Positions 24,633-33,431 of a DNA stretch of 64,000 nucleotides are shown piece after piece (within the stretch, counting starts at the first letter, position 1; each line of letters begins with the position of its first letter). Where the stretch lies: positions 10,090 through 74,089 of the forward strand of contig CAUGGC010000007.1 of NCBI GenBank assembly GCA_959599095.1, in the 5' to 3' direction. The translations under genes and the position numbers were made by a program. The DNA is from an uncultured Collinsella sp. GTDB taxonomy: Bacteria > Actinomycetota > Coriobacteriia > Coriobacteriales > Coriobacteriaceae. The notes under the pieces are model-generated. The model ran no database searches. It was not told the DNA's origin and worked only from the letters and a program-made list of their open reading frames with translations.

Positions 24633-25517
24633 CTATTTCAGCTCATCGATATCGATATGTTCGATGCTCTTGAGCGGCTGACCAAAGATAAAGCTACCCG
24701 CCACCGCAAACTCGGCAATGTTATCGGCCGTCGTGGCAAAACGATGCTGCGGCTCGGCGGCGTCGCCCGCCAGCTGCTCGCGGCGCGTGAGGATATCGGT
24801 CAGCTCGCGCGTGGTCTCCTCGGCGGAACTCACGACGCGCACCCCAGGCCCCAGCGCATGGCGGATAGGTCCCACCAACAGCGGGAAATGCGTACAGCCA
24901 AGCACCACGGTATCGATACCGTGGTCGCGCAGCGGCTCAACCGTGGCACCCACCAGCGCACGCACGGCAGGCGTATCGAAGATGTCCTCGTTCTCAAGCC
25001 ACTGTTCCTGCAGGTGTGCACCCGAGGCTAGCTCGTGTTCGACAACCTCGACAAAGCTCGAGGCAGGACAGCCGTATACATCGACGCCGGCATCCAGATC
25101 CTGAATGGCGCGCGTGTAGGCGCCCGAGCGAATGGTGAGGTTGGTGGCGAGCACGCCCACGCGACGCGTACGCGTGCTGTTGATTGCTGCACGGGCACCC
25201 GGCGCGATCACACCGATCACGGGAACGTCGAGCACCTGCTGGGCCAGACGCAAGGCCGCAGCGGTCGCCGTGTTGCAGGCGATGACCATAATCTTGACGT
25301 CGTGCTTCGAAAGCCAACGACCCGCCTGCAACGCAAACGAGCGCACCTCATCCTCGGTGCGCGTGCCGTAGGGACAGCGCTTGGTGTCGCCAAAGTAGTA
25401 GACGGACTCGTGCGGCAGCGCCGTCGCGATGGCGCGCGCAACCGTCAGACCGCCCAAACCAGAATCGAACACGCCAATCGGGCGCGTGTCGCCTGCCGGA
25501 TTCTCGATATCGGACAT
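24633..25517 (-). CDS. murI: Glutamate racemase
   Basis: Supplies D-glutamate for peptidoglycan. The 294-aa cofactor-independent racemase has the two catalytic cysteines in ACNTATAA (~80) and GCTHFPLL (~205), with the family N-terminus GVFDSGLGGLT. First gene of murI-rph-rdgB-dtd. About 25 extra C-terminal residues after the core are not assigned. Confidence 0.95.
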   Translation of the reverse strand: MSDIENPAGDTRPIGVFDSGLGGLTVARAIATALPHESVYYFGDTKRCPYGTRTEDEVRSFALQAGRWLSKHDVKIMVIACNTATAAALRLAQQVLDVPVIGVIAPGARAAINSTRTRRVGVLATNLTIRSGAYTRAIQDLDAGVDVYGCPASSFVEVVEHELASGAHLQEQWLENEDIFDTPAVRALVGATVEPLRDHGIDTVVLGCTHFPLLVGPIRHALGPGVRVVSSAEETTRELTDILTRREQLAGDAAEPQHRFATTADNIAEFAVAGSFIFGQPLKSIEHIDIDELK

Positions 25518-25568
25518 TACCTCACCAGTCTCTCTCGAAAAGACATGTCCAAGTGCGGCGACGCCGCG

Positions 25569-26480
25569 CTACGAACGCGCCGCGACCAGCAGCTCTGCCG
25601 TCGCCGCCCAACCGTCGATAATTTTGCCACGCGTAACGAAAGCGTTCTCGCAAGCAGCCAGGAACTCAGGCGCGCCGGCGCTCGTCAGGCCATTCTCGAC
25701 CAGGCAGAACGTGCCCACGTGATCGGCCATGTAGAAGTCGGACTCGGAATCGCCGAGCGCCAACGTCTCCTCGCGCTCGATCCCTAGGTGCTCGCAGAAG
25801 CGCGCAATGGCGACGCCCTTGTTGAGACCCGCGGGATTGATGTTGAATGCGCGGCCGTCCTCGACGCGATCGAGCTCGAGCGTCGTCGGCTTGGACAGGT
25901 GAGTCAGATGGCCGTTGCACGCCCAGATCAGACCGCAGCCGGCCTCGTCCAGGATGGCCTGAACCTCATCGTCGGGCACATCGCCGCGCATGCCGACGGT
26001 GACCTCACGGTATTTGTAGCCGGTCGACATGTCGTTGTGATACTCGATCTTGTGCGGCCAGCGGGCGAGGATCTTCTCGCACACGCCGGTCTGCTCGATC
26101 ACCTGGTGCGGCGTGAGGCCGCAAGAGGAGTCGTAGGGCATGTCGCCGGTCAGATACTCCCAATCGTTGGCTTTAAGGTCGTACATGACCAGACCGCCCA
26201 TCTCGCCAATGTAGGAGTTGAGGCCGAGCACGCGCGCGTCCTCGTGGATCATGGTACGGTTGCGGCCCGAGGTGGGAACCACCTGAATACCAGCGCGAGC
26301 GAGCGCCACGACGGCCTCGACGAGTTTGGTCGAGGGGTTGCCGTCGTTGTCGCGCAGCACGCACGAGCCGGGTGCAAGCATCGTGGCATCCAGGTCGGTA
26401 AAGACGTACTTGACCTTGGCCAAGCGCTCGCGCATCTCGCCCGAAAGCTCGGCGACGGTCGGCAGGGTATTGTGGGACAT
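25569..26480 (-). CDS. HAD-superfamily Cof-type phosphatase
   Basis: A 303-aa HAD hydrolase of subclass IIB. Motif I is FTDLDATML (DxDxT form), motif II VPTSGRN, motif III the Lys of NPAGLNKGVAI, motif IV LALGDSESDFYM. A C2B cap lies between II and III. Substrate is likely a sugar phosphate or flavin/PLP-type phosphate, not determinable here. ATG chosen behind GGAGTAACC; the upstream in-frame start has no ribosome site. It lies 107 nt after murE and may share its transcript. Confidence 0.88.
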   Translation of the reverse strand: MSHNTLPTVAELSGEMRERLAKVKYVFTDLDATMLAPGSCVLRDNDGNPSTKLVEAVVALARAGIQVVPTSGRNRTMIHEDARVLGLNSYIGEMGGLVMYDLKANDWEYLTGDMPYDSSCGLTPHQVIEQTGVCEKILARWPHKIEYHNDMSTGYKYREVTVGMRGDVPDDEVQAILDEAGCGLIWACNGHLTHLSKPTTLELDRVEDGRAFNINPAGLNKGVAIARFCEHLGIEREETLALGDSESDFYMADHVGTFCLVENGLTSAGAPEFLAACENAFVTRGKIIDGWAATAELLVAARS

Positions 26481-26587
26481 GGTTACTCCGTTTACGTAGA
26501 AGGGTTTGGACTTGGACGGCATGTTTTGATTGAGGGAACACGCTTATGGCGACAGCGCACTCAGGGCGCCGCCGCCATCATGGTTCA

Positions 26588-28150
26588 TTAGTCAAACTGG
26601 GCAACATCGATCAGGCGATTGGCCAGCGAAAGGTCGCTCTCGATGGGCACGAACTCGTCGCCCACGTGCATGAGCTCCTCGTCACCCTTTGCCAGCAGCA
26701 AGACAATGGTGGGAGCATCGGGGTTGACGTACTCCTCGCGCGCCGCCTTGAACGCCGCATGCACAGCGGCTTCGCGATCGAGGATGATCTTGTTCGGCGT
26801 ATCGTCGGGAACATGTTCGGCAAGCTCGCGACAGACCTTCATCGGGTCCTCGTGAGCCGGGTCCTCATTGGCAAAGATCATCAGGTCGGAATACGGTGCG
26901 GCCTCGCGCGGAAGCTGCTCGCGGCGCTCCTGCGCCTTGCCGCCGGCAGCGCCAAACACCGCAATGACCGGACTAGCGGGAAACGCGCGCTTGACCGACG
27001 AGAAAAGCGAGCGGAACGAAAGCTGGTTGTGCGCGTAGTCGACGACACAAATCACGCGGCCGTCCTTCGACTCCACGACCTCCATACGGCCCGGCACACG
27101 CAGTTTTGAGAGGCCCTTCTTGATAGCCTCGATACCGATGCCGATCTCGCGCGCAGCGGCGATAGCGACCAGCGCGTTCTCCACGTTAAAGTCGCCCGCG
27201 ATACCCAGCAGGACCTTCTCCCCCGCCTCGGACTCGTCGGCGCTCATGCCGTGCAAGTTGAACTCGATGTTAAAGCCGAGCATGCGGACATCGCTCGCCC
27301 ACAGGCTTGCCTCGGGATGCTCGACGCCAACGGTCACCAAGCGCTCGGCCGTCGACGCTGCCTCTAGCACACGGTCAACCTCTTCGGTGCCTAGATTCAC
27401 CACGGCGGTCTTTGCCTGGTCAAAGATCCTGAGTTTGCTCTCAAAATAATCCTCAAACGTGGGGTGTTCGATCGGCGAGATGTGGTCGCGGCCGATGTTG
27501 AGGAAGCACGCCACGTCAAACGGCAGATTCTCGACGCGTTGGTACTTGAGCGCCTGGCTCGAAACCTCCATGACCATGGACTGGCGACCGGACGTGCGGC
27601 AGTTGGCGATATGGCGCCAGACCTCGGGGGCCTCGGGCGTAGTATTGGTGCTCTCGTAGCACTCGATGCCATCGTCGGTACTCACCGAGCCGATCATGCC
27701 GCAGGACTCGCCCGCCGCTTTGATAATCGACTGGAGCATAAAAGCGGCCGTGGTCTTTCCCTTGGTACCGGTGATACCCACGATCTTGACGTCGTGGTCG
27801 GGACGGTCGTAGACCTCCGGCGGCAACAGGGCCATGGCCGTGCGAACGCTATCAACAACCAGCATCGCAGCACCGCTCTCCTGCGCCAGCGGCTCCAGAG
27901 ACTCGACCAGTGACTCCTCGCACACAAATGCGACGGCGCCCGCATCGAGCGCCATGCTCAAAAACGCGGGCTTAAAGGCAGCACCTTTGCAGAAGAACAC
28001 GTCACCTGCCGAGACCGCGCGCGAATCAAACGAGCAGCCGGTCACGGCACGCTCGTCAACCTGCTCTGATGCGCGCAGCTCGCCGCACACATCGAGAAGC
28101 TTGGCAAGCGTATCGACCGTGGTCACGGTCGCGGAATCCGAATGGTGCAT
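26588..28150 (-). CDS. murE: UDP-MurNAc-tripeptide synthetase (MurE ligase)
   Basis: Adds the third, diamino acid residue to UDP-MurNAc-L-Ala-D-Glu. The 520-aa Mur ligase has SFDSRAVSAGDVF, the ATP loop GITGTKGKTT at ~125, NTTPEAPE, the carbamylated-Lys region and VDYAHN in the C-terminal domain. The specificity loop reads NEDPAHEDP (~425), not the DNPR of meso-DAP enzymes. That resembles the D-x-P-A-x-x-D-P of lysine-type MurE, so Lys or Orn is predicted. A promoter lies directly upstream, behind the asnB terminator. Confidence 0.93.
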   Translation of the reverse strand: MHHSDSATVTTVDTLAKLLDVCGELRASEQVDERAVTGCSFDSRAVSAGDVFFCKGAAFKPAFLSMALDAGAVAFVCEESLVESLEPLAQESGAAMLVVDSVRTAMALLPPEVYDRPDHDVKIVGITGTKGKTTAAFMLQSIIKAAGESCGMIGSVSTDDGIECYESTNTTPEAPEVWRHIANCRTSGRQSMVMEVSSQALKYQRVENLPFDVACFLNIGRDHISPIEHPTFEDYFESKLRIFDQAKTAVVNLGTEEVDRVLEAASTAERLVTVGVEHPEASLWASDVRMLGFNIEFNLHGMSADESEAGEKVLLGIAGDFNVENALVAIAAAREIGIGIEAIKKGLSKLRVPGRMEVVESKDGRVICVVDYAHNQLSFRSLFSSVKRAFPASPVIAVFGAAGGKAQERREQLPREAAPYSDLMIFANEDPAHEDPMKVCRELAEHVPDDTPNKIILDREAAVHAAFKAAREEYVNPDAPTIVLLLAKGDEELMHVGDEFVPIESDLSLANRLIDVAQFD

Positions 28151-28185
28151 CTTTCACCTTTCTCAGCCATTTGGCAGGGACGGTT

Positions 28186-28214
28186 TTTATAGTAACTGAA
28201 ACGCACCCACGCAA
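28186..28214 (-). promoter_or_regulatory. murE promoter
   Basis: TTGCGT and TATAAA on the minus strand with a 17-bp spacer. The -35 begins right at the end of the asnB terminator T tract; about 35 nt separate the -10 from the murE ATG. Confidence 0.6.
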
Positions 28215-28237
28215 AAACGGCTCCCGGAGGAGCCGTT
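28213..28237 (-). terminator. asnB terminator
   Basis: A 9-bp stem AACGGCTCC / GGAGCCGTT with a tiny loop, followed by TTTTTG on the minus strand, 25 nt after the asnB stop. Confidence 0.85.
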
Positions 28238-28262
28238 ACGCGCAGGCGTTCGTAAGCCGAGG

Positions 28263-30143
28263 CTAGGCAGCCTGAACAGAAGGCTGGCCCTCGTCGATAA
28301 AGAAGCGCTTGTACCACACTAGGAACACGAGCGGCGTATAGATCTTGCGCTGGAAATCGCCCTTGCCCGCAAAGTGCAGATCGAGCAGGTGCATGAGCTC
28401 GTCGGTATCGAAGAACTCGCTTGCCCACGGCGCGGTGAAGTACTCCTTGACATAGTCGTACCACTTTTGCTCGCGCAGCCAGTAGACAATCGGCACCGGG
28501 AAGCCCACCTTGGGACGGGTGGCCCACTCATCGGGCAGCGACTTGTTGGCAGCGTGGCGGAGTACCTGTTTGTTGCCGTTCTCGTTGATGCGGTAGCGGT
28601 CGGGAATGTGCTCGGCGAACTCCATGACTTTGCGGTCCAGGAAGGGCACGCGCAGCTCCAGCGAGTGTGCCATGCACATCTTGTCGGCCTTGAGCAGAAT
28701 GTCGCCCGGGAGCCACATGTTCATGTCCAGGTACTGCTTCTTGACCAGCTCGGGCTGATCCTTCACGCGTGCGTAAATGGGTGCTGCGAGCTCAAAGGCG
28801 CCATCGCCGGTGTTGTACTCGGGCTTGAGCACGCCGTCGACCTCGCGCTCCGGCCATACCAGAGCCTGTCCCAGGAACGACTTCTCAGGGATCTCGGCAC
28901 CCTTGACCAGGAAGTTATGTCCCTTGAAGTACGGCATATGCAGCGCCAGGTTACCGAGCGCGCGACGGATGGGCAGCGGCACCATCTTTTTGTACTTGCG
29001 GACCGGGACCGTGTCCTCGTAGTAGGCGTAGCCGCCAAAGAGTTCGTCGGCGCCTTCGCCCGAAAGCACGACGGTGACGTCCTTGCGGGCCATCTCGGCC
29101 AAGAACCACAGCGGCACAGAAGACAGGTTGGACTGCGGCTCGTCCATGTGATACTGGATGTCCTCGAGCGCACCGAAGAACTCGTCGGCGGTAATCATCT
29201 TGCGGACGTTCTCGACGCCGAGCTTATCGGAAAGCTCCTTGGCGTAGTTGGTCTCGTTGAAGTTCTTGTAGTCAAAGCCCACCGAGAAGGTCTTGTCGGG
29301 CATGAGGCAAGCGGCAATATAGCTGGAGTCGACGCCGCCGGAGAGGAACGACGCGACCTTGACGTCGGCGATGCGATGGGCCTCGACACTCTCGTGCACG
29401 ACCTCGTCCAGCTCATCGACATACTCTTCGAACGGCTTCTCGACGGCAGAGTAATCGCAATCCCAGTAGCGCTCGATGTTCATCTTGCCGGTCGGGATAT
29501 CGACGGTAAAGTAGTGCGCCGGCGGCAGCTTGTAGACACCCTCGAAGAAGGTCTCCGCGGTTGCCGAATACTGCAGCGTCATGTACGGACGCAGGGCCTT
29601 TTTGTTGACCGCCTTGTGGAAGTGCGGGTAGTCCAGGAAGCTCTTGATCTCGGAGCCAAAGAGCACGCCCGGAGCGCCGTCGCCCGCATCGGCCATGGGA
29701 TAGTAGTAAAGCGGCTTGATGCCAAAGATGTCGCGGGCGCCAAAAAGCTTGTTCTTCTTTTTGTCCCAGATGACGAAGGCGTACATACCGCGCAGGCGAT
29801 CGAGGACGGCCTCGCCCCACTCCTCGTAGCCGTGCAGGAGGCTCTCGGTGTCGGCGCCGCAGTGGAACTTGTAGCCCTTGGCCTCGAGCTCGGAACGGAG
29901 TTCTTGGAAGTTGTAAATCTCGCCGTTGAAGACAATGACGACGCTGCCGTCCTCATTGGCCATGGGTTGAGCGCCGGCCTCGGTCAGGTCGAGGATCGAC
30001 AGGCGGCGGAAGCCCAGGGCAACGCGGCCGTCGATAAACTGACCGCCCATGTCGGGACCGCGATGGACGATGCGGTCCATCATCTTGGTGAGCACCTCGG
30101 ATTGGTTATCCGTCCCACCGACAAAACCGACAAAACCGCACAT
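28263..30143 (-). CDS. asnB: Asparagine synthetase, glutamine-hydrolysing
   Basis: Makes asparagine from aspartate, ATP and glutamine-derived ammonia. The 626-aa protein starts MCGFVGFVGG with catalytic Cys2, so the initiating Met must be removed. The class II amidotransferase half shows IVHRGPDMGG and FNGEIYNF. The synthetase half from ~240 has the PP-loop VASFLSGGVDSSYIA and SGEGADELFGGY. A TATACT -10 box lies ~50 nt upstream of the ATG (30195-30200). Single-gene unit with its own terminator. Confidence 0.95.
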   Translation of the reverse strand: MCGFVGFVGGTDNQSEVLTKMMDRIVHRGPDMGGQFIDGRVALGFRRLSILDLTEAGAQPMANEDGSVVIVFNGEIYNFQELRSELEAKGYKFHCGADTESLLHGYEEWGEAVLDRLRGMYAFVIWDKKKNKLFGARDIFGIKPLYYYPMADAGDGAPGVLFGSEIKSFLDYPHFHKAVNKKALRPYMTLQYSATAETFFEGVYKLPPAHYFTVDIPTGKMNIERYWDCDYSAVEKPFEEYVDELDEVVHESVEAHRIADVKVASFLSGGVDSSYIAACLMPDKTFSVGFDYKNFNETNYAKELSDKLGVENVRKMITADEFFGALEDIQYHMDEPQSNLSSVPLWFLAEMARKDVTVVLSGEGADELFGGYAYYEDTVPVRKYKKMVPLPIRRALGNLALHMPYFKGHNFLVKGAEIPEKSFLGQALVWPEREVDGVLKPEYNTGDGAFELAAPIYARVKDQPELVKKQYLDMNMWLPGDILLKADKMCMAHSLELRVPFLDRKVMEFAEHIPDRYRINENGNKQVLRHAANKSLPDEWATRPKVGFPVPIVYWLREQKWYDYVKEYFTAPWASEFFDTDELMHLLDLHFAGKGDFQRKIYTPLVFLVWYKRFFIDEGQPSVQAA

Positions 30144-30314
30144 ATACTATCCCCTCTGCTGTTGCTGGGCATCAAATCGAATCAGTAGCTTTTGAGTATA
30201 CCCGAGGGCGTAAAGAGGGGCGGAATGTTCAGGCAATCTCAACTGAATCAGCTCCGCTGTGACACGCGCGAGTTACCTTTAATGGATATGAGGTGAATGA
30301 GGCGATTGTTTTGC

Positions 30315-30320
30315 TATACT
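30315..30320 (+). promoter_or_regulatory. tRNA-Val -10 box
   Basis: TATACT with an upstream TGC gives an extended -10 (TGnTATACT), 10 nt before the tRNA. No clear -35. Confidence 0.5.
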
Positions 30321-30330
30321 CTCTCCGCAC

Positions 30331-30406
30331 GGGCGATTGGCGCAACGGTTAGCGCAGGTGCTTTACACGCACAAGGCTGGGGGTTCGAATCCCTCATCGC
30401 CCACCA
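30331..30406 (+). tRNA. tRNA-Val (anticodon TAC)
   Basis: 76 nt with encoded CCA. The acceptor stem GGGCGAT / ATCGCCC pairs. The anticodon loop TTTACAC gives UAC. The T-arm is GGGGGTTCGAATCCCTC. The lowest anticodon-stem pair appears to be a G-A mismatch. An intrinsic terminator follows at 30417. Confidence 0.95.
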
Positions 30407-30663
30407 CCGAATTGGAAACGGTCCTCGCAAGGGGACCGTTTTTGTTTGGTCCCAGCGCATGGGATTCGAACCCGCCAGGGTGCGGAGCTGAGGAAACGCG
30501 AAGCGTTTTCCAGCGCAGCACGCGAGGGCCGTAGGCCCGAAGCGAAAGCGGGCGGCGTCAGCCGCACGCGACATCCCTCATCGCCCACCACTGATTTGAT
30601 AGGCTCCCAGCAATGGGGGCCTTTCTTTTTTGGACCCATCGCAGAGGGATTCGAACCCGCCAG
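30390..30663 (+). repeat. Degenerate ~185-bp duplication of the tRNA-Val 3' flank
   Basis: TCCCTCATCGCCCACCAC, the tRNA 3' end, occurs at 30390 and again at 30574. GGGATTCGAACCCGCCAG, an antisense T-arm-like sequence, occurs at 30461 and at 30646. The two offsets are 184 and 185 bp, so this is one duplicated unit. The copies have diverged between these anchors, and the first holds three small palindromes (30495-30570). Confidence 0.75.
30417..30447 (+). terminator. tRNA-Val terminator
   Basis: Stem AACGGTCC / GGACCGTT with an 8-nt loop, followed by TTTGTTT. Confidence 0.85.
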
Positions 30664-30684
30664 CACGTCTGTCACAAAGGCCGT

Positions 30685-30899
30685 GGTCAAAAAATGGCAA
30701 AAATGAGTACTGCTACTTTGTTTGCAACATATAAATAGACAGTATTTGCTTAAGTTACGCAACATATGTCCATTATAAGGACTAACAGTTGGATCAAAAT
30801 CATGCTTTCATCGCCATTTCGACTTGTTATCTGGCCTTATTAGTCCAAAATTGCTGCTATCAAATCGGTAGCAGTACTCATATTTGATGTTTTTTGACC
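30685..30899. mobile_element. AT-rich 215-bp element with 32-bp terminal inverted repeats (MITE-like)
   Basis: The left terminus 30685-30716 starts GGTCAAAAAA and ends GAGTACTGCTAC. The right terminus 30868-30899 is its reverse complement with 4 mismatches in 32. The 151-bp interior is far more AT-rich than the surrounding DNA and holds no ORF above 60 codons. No clear target duplication is seen. The rest of the gap, 30900-31016, shows nothing recognisable. Confidence 0.65.
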
Positions 30900-31016
30900 A
30901 GCAGGACTCCCTGCCTTAGCAAATCTAAGGCAAAACGGGCTCCAGACCGCTGAATCATGCCGCATAAAGCACGTCCACAGTCCGGAACCCGGTCCAAATT
31001 GAGTTATTGCACCGCG

Positions 31017-32300
31017 TTAGCCCAAGACACCCGACAGGATCTCGATCAGGCCGTCCACGTCGGCTTCCTCGCAGACGAGAGGCGGCAAGAAACGCAGCAT
31101 ATGGGCACCCGTAGCGTTGATCACGGCACCAGCCCCCAATGCACGGGCCACAACGTCGTGAGCATCACCCGCAGTATCGTCAAGATCGCAGCCGAGCATC
31201 AGGCCACGGCCACGAACCTCTACCACATGCGGAAGCTTAGCCAGCGCCTGCTCCATATAGGCGCCCACCTTGGCAGCATGCTCGGCATAATCGCCACGCA
31301 CAAGCGCGGAGAGCGTCGCGGCACATGCCGCGATGGCCAAGCAGCTACCGCCAAAGGTCGAGCCGTGGTCGCCCGGCTTAAACACGTCGGCAATCTCCTT
31401 CTTTGCCACGACGGCACCCATGGGCACGCCGTCGGCAATGCCCTTGGCAAGGCTCATGATGTCGGGCTCCACGCCATAGGTCTGGAACGCAAACGGCTTG
31501 CCGGAGCGGAAGATGCCGCACTGGACCTCGTCGGCGATAAGCACGGCGCCCACTTCGTGTGCCAGGTCGCGCGCTGCCGCCATAAACTCCTCGGTCATGG
31601 GGTGCACGCCACTCTCACCCTGGATCGGTTCGAGCATCACGGCACAAATTTCGCTCCCCAACTGCTTAAAGATTGCACGCAGTTCATCGACATCGTTGGG
31701 CGTGCAGGCCACAAAGCCACCCGGCAGCGGGCGGAAACTGTCCTGCAGCCAATCCTGCATGGTGGCGGCAATGGTCTCGAGCGTACGGCCGTGGAAGCCG
31801 CCGCGCATGCACACGATGGTGTTGCCGCCATTACCGGCACGCTTGGCGTACAGGCGCGCGAGCTTCATCGAGCCCTCGTTGGCCTCGGCGCCAGAGTTGG
31901 CAAAGAAGGTCTCCCAAACCTGCTCATCCGCAGCCGGGGCACCAAGAGCAGCTGCCGTGGTCTCATCGCCGGCGGCAATGGCATCGGCAAGCACGCGCGC
32001 ACCATCTACGTCGTCGTTAGCAAGCTTGGACAGCAGCGCCGCGACCTGTCCGCGCTGCTCGATGTAGAAGTAATTGGAGACATGCATGAGCTTTTTGGTC
32101 TGTGCCTCGAGCGCCGAGAGCACAGCCGGGTCGCCATGACCTAGGCTGCACACGCCGATGCCGGCAAGAAAGTCGAGGTACTCACGGCCATCGTCGCCGG
32201 TGAGCTTCATGCCGTGACCCTCGACAAACTCGACCGGAGAGCGGCCAAAGGTATGCATAACGTAATGGGATTCAAGCGATTGCTGAGCTGCAAGTGACAT
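31017..32300 (-). CDS. argD: Acetylornithine aminotransferase
   Basis: PLP enzyme of arginine synthesis converting N-acetylglutamate semialdehyde to N-acetylornithine. The 427-aa class III aminotransferase has FFANSGAEANEGSMKLAR for PLP phosphate binding, FHGRTLETIAAT, and DEVQCGIFRSGK. The Schiff-base Lys is in SLAKGI, followed by HGSTFGGSCLA. It carries an insertion (~95-125) rich in Ala and Asp not usual for the family. Last gene of argC-J-B-D; the order matches many actinobacteria and firmicutes. Confidence 0.92.
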   Translation of the reverse strand: MSLAAQQSLESHYVMHTFGRSPVEFVEGHGMKLTGDDGREYLDFLAGIGVCSLGHGDPAVLSALEAQTKKLMHVSNYFYIEQRGQVAALLSKLANDDVDGARVLADAIAAGDETTAAALGAPAADEQVWETFFANSGAEANEGSMKLARLYAKRAGNGGNTIVCMRGGFHGRTLETIAATMQDWLQDSFRPLPGGFVACTPNDVDELRAIFKQLGSEICAVMLEPIQGESGVHPMTEEFMAAARDLAHEVGAVLIADEVQCGIFRSGKPFAFQTYGVEPDIMSLAKGIADGVPMGAVVAKKEIADVFKPGDHGSTFGGSCLAIAACAATLSALVRGDYAEHAAKVGAYMEQALAKLPHVVEVRGRGLMLGCDLDDTAGDAHDVVARALGAGAVINATGAHMLRFLPPLVCEEADVDGLIEILSGVLG

Positions 32301-32369
32301 GGGATGCCTTTCGTTGGGCGCCAGACGGCGCGGGGCTATGGGTGCAGGAATGGGGCGGCTGCGGGTCAG

Positions 32370-33350
32370 CTAGACCGTCTGAAGCTTCTCGACCTCGTCA
32401 AGGTTCTCGGTCAGACGCGCAGCAAACGTCGAAAGCGGATGCGGATGCGTATCGAACTCGTAAGCCGTCTCGGTGGAATGGATCACGGTGCCGACGCCGG
32501 CATCGGTCAGCAGCTCCAGGAGCAGCGAATGCGGCGTAGTACCGTTAATGATGTGGGCACGAAATACGCCGCCGGTAAGCGCATCGACGGCCGCGCGCAG
32601 CTTGGGAATCATGCCCTTATCGACCTCGCCGCCGTAGAGCATTTCGTTAACCTCGTCGAGCGTTAGGTTGGAGATAAGCGAGTCCTTGTCGCTAAAGTCC
32701 TTGTACAGGCCATCGACATCGGTCAAAAAGATCGCCTTATGCGCGTGGAGCGCCGCGGCAACGGCACCGGCGGCGGTGTCGGCGTTGATGTTGAAGAAAC
32801 CGCCGTCCTCCCCCGCCGCGACGGTAGCGATGACGGGGATGTACTCGCTATCGAGTAAGCGCTCGATATAGTCGGTGTTGACGTGCGTCACTTTGCCCAC
32901 GCGACCGAGCTCGGGGTCGAGCGGCTCGGCGATGAGCGTGCCGGCATCGCTGCCCGACACGCCCACGGCCAGGTTGCCATGGTGGTTGAGCGCTGCGACC
33001 AGCTCCTGGTTGACCTTACCGCCCAGCACCTCGCGCACGATATCCATAGTCGCCGGCGTGGTCACGCGCTGGCCGTTCTTAAAATCGACGGGAATATCGT
33101 AATGGCTCAGCGCCTCGTTGATGGCCTTGCCGCCGCCGTGCACGATGACGGGGCGCATACCGATGATCTTGAGCAAAACGATGTCGCTCATCACGTCGCG
33201 GCGCAGCTGCTCATCAACCATGGCGGCTCCGCCATATTTGATAACAACCGTCTTGCCGGTCAGGTTCTTAATCCACGGCAGCGCTTCGAACAGCAGCTGC
33301 GCGGTTGCTTCGTTGGATTCGCTCGAACGACAATCGCGTGCGAATTTCAT
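32370..33350 (-). CDS. argB: N-acetylglutamate kinase
   Basis: Phosphorylates N-acetylglutamate, often the feedback-controlled step. The 326-aa amino-acid kinase-fold protein has TVVIKYGGAAM, VIVHGGGKAIN, the substrate loop GGKVNQELV and NINADTAAGAVAAAL. The N-terminal ~25 residues ahead of the core (KFARDCRSSESNEATAQ) resemble the extra helix of arginine-sensitive hexameric enzymes, so arginine inhibition is plausible. ATG chosen after GAGGCAG. A C-terminal extension of ~25 residues follows the core. Confidence 0.94.
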   Translation of the reverse strand: MKFARDCRSSESNEATAQLLFEALPWIKNLTGKTVVIKYGGAAMVDEQLRRDVMSDIVLLKIIGMRPVIVHGGGKAINEALSHYDIPVDFKNGQRVTTPATMDIVREVLGGKVNQELVAALNHHGNLAVGVSGSDAGTLIAEPLDPELGRVGKVTHVNTDYIERLLDSEYIPVIATVAAGEDGGFFNINADTAAGAVAAALHAHKAIFLTDVDGLYKDFSDKDSLISNLTLDEVNEMLYGGEVDKGMIPKLRAAVDALTGGVFRAHIINGTTPHSLLLELLTDAGVGTVIHSTETAYEFDTHPHPLSTFAARLTENLDEVEKLQTV

Positions 33351-33431
33351 AATCTGCCTCGTCTTTCGTATCGTTATCGCGCCGTGCTCCGCTGTCCGCA
33401 ATCGCGGCAAGATGCGCAGCGTGCCCGGAAT

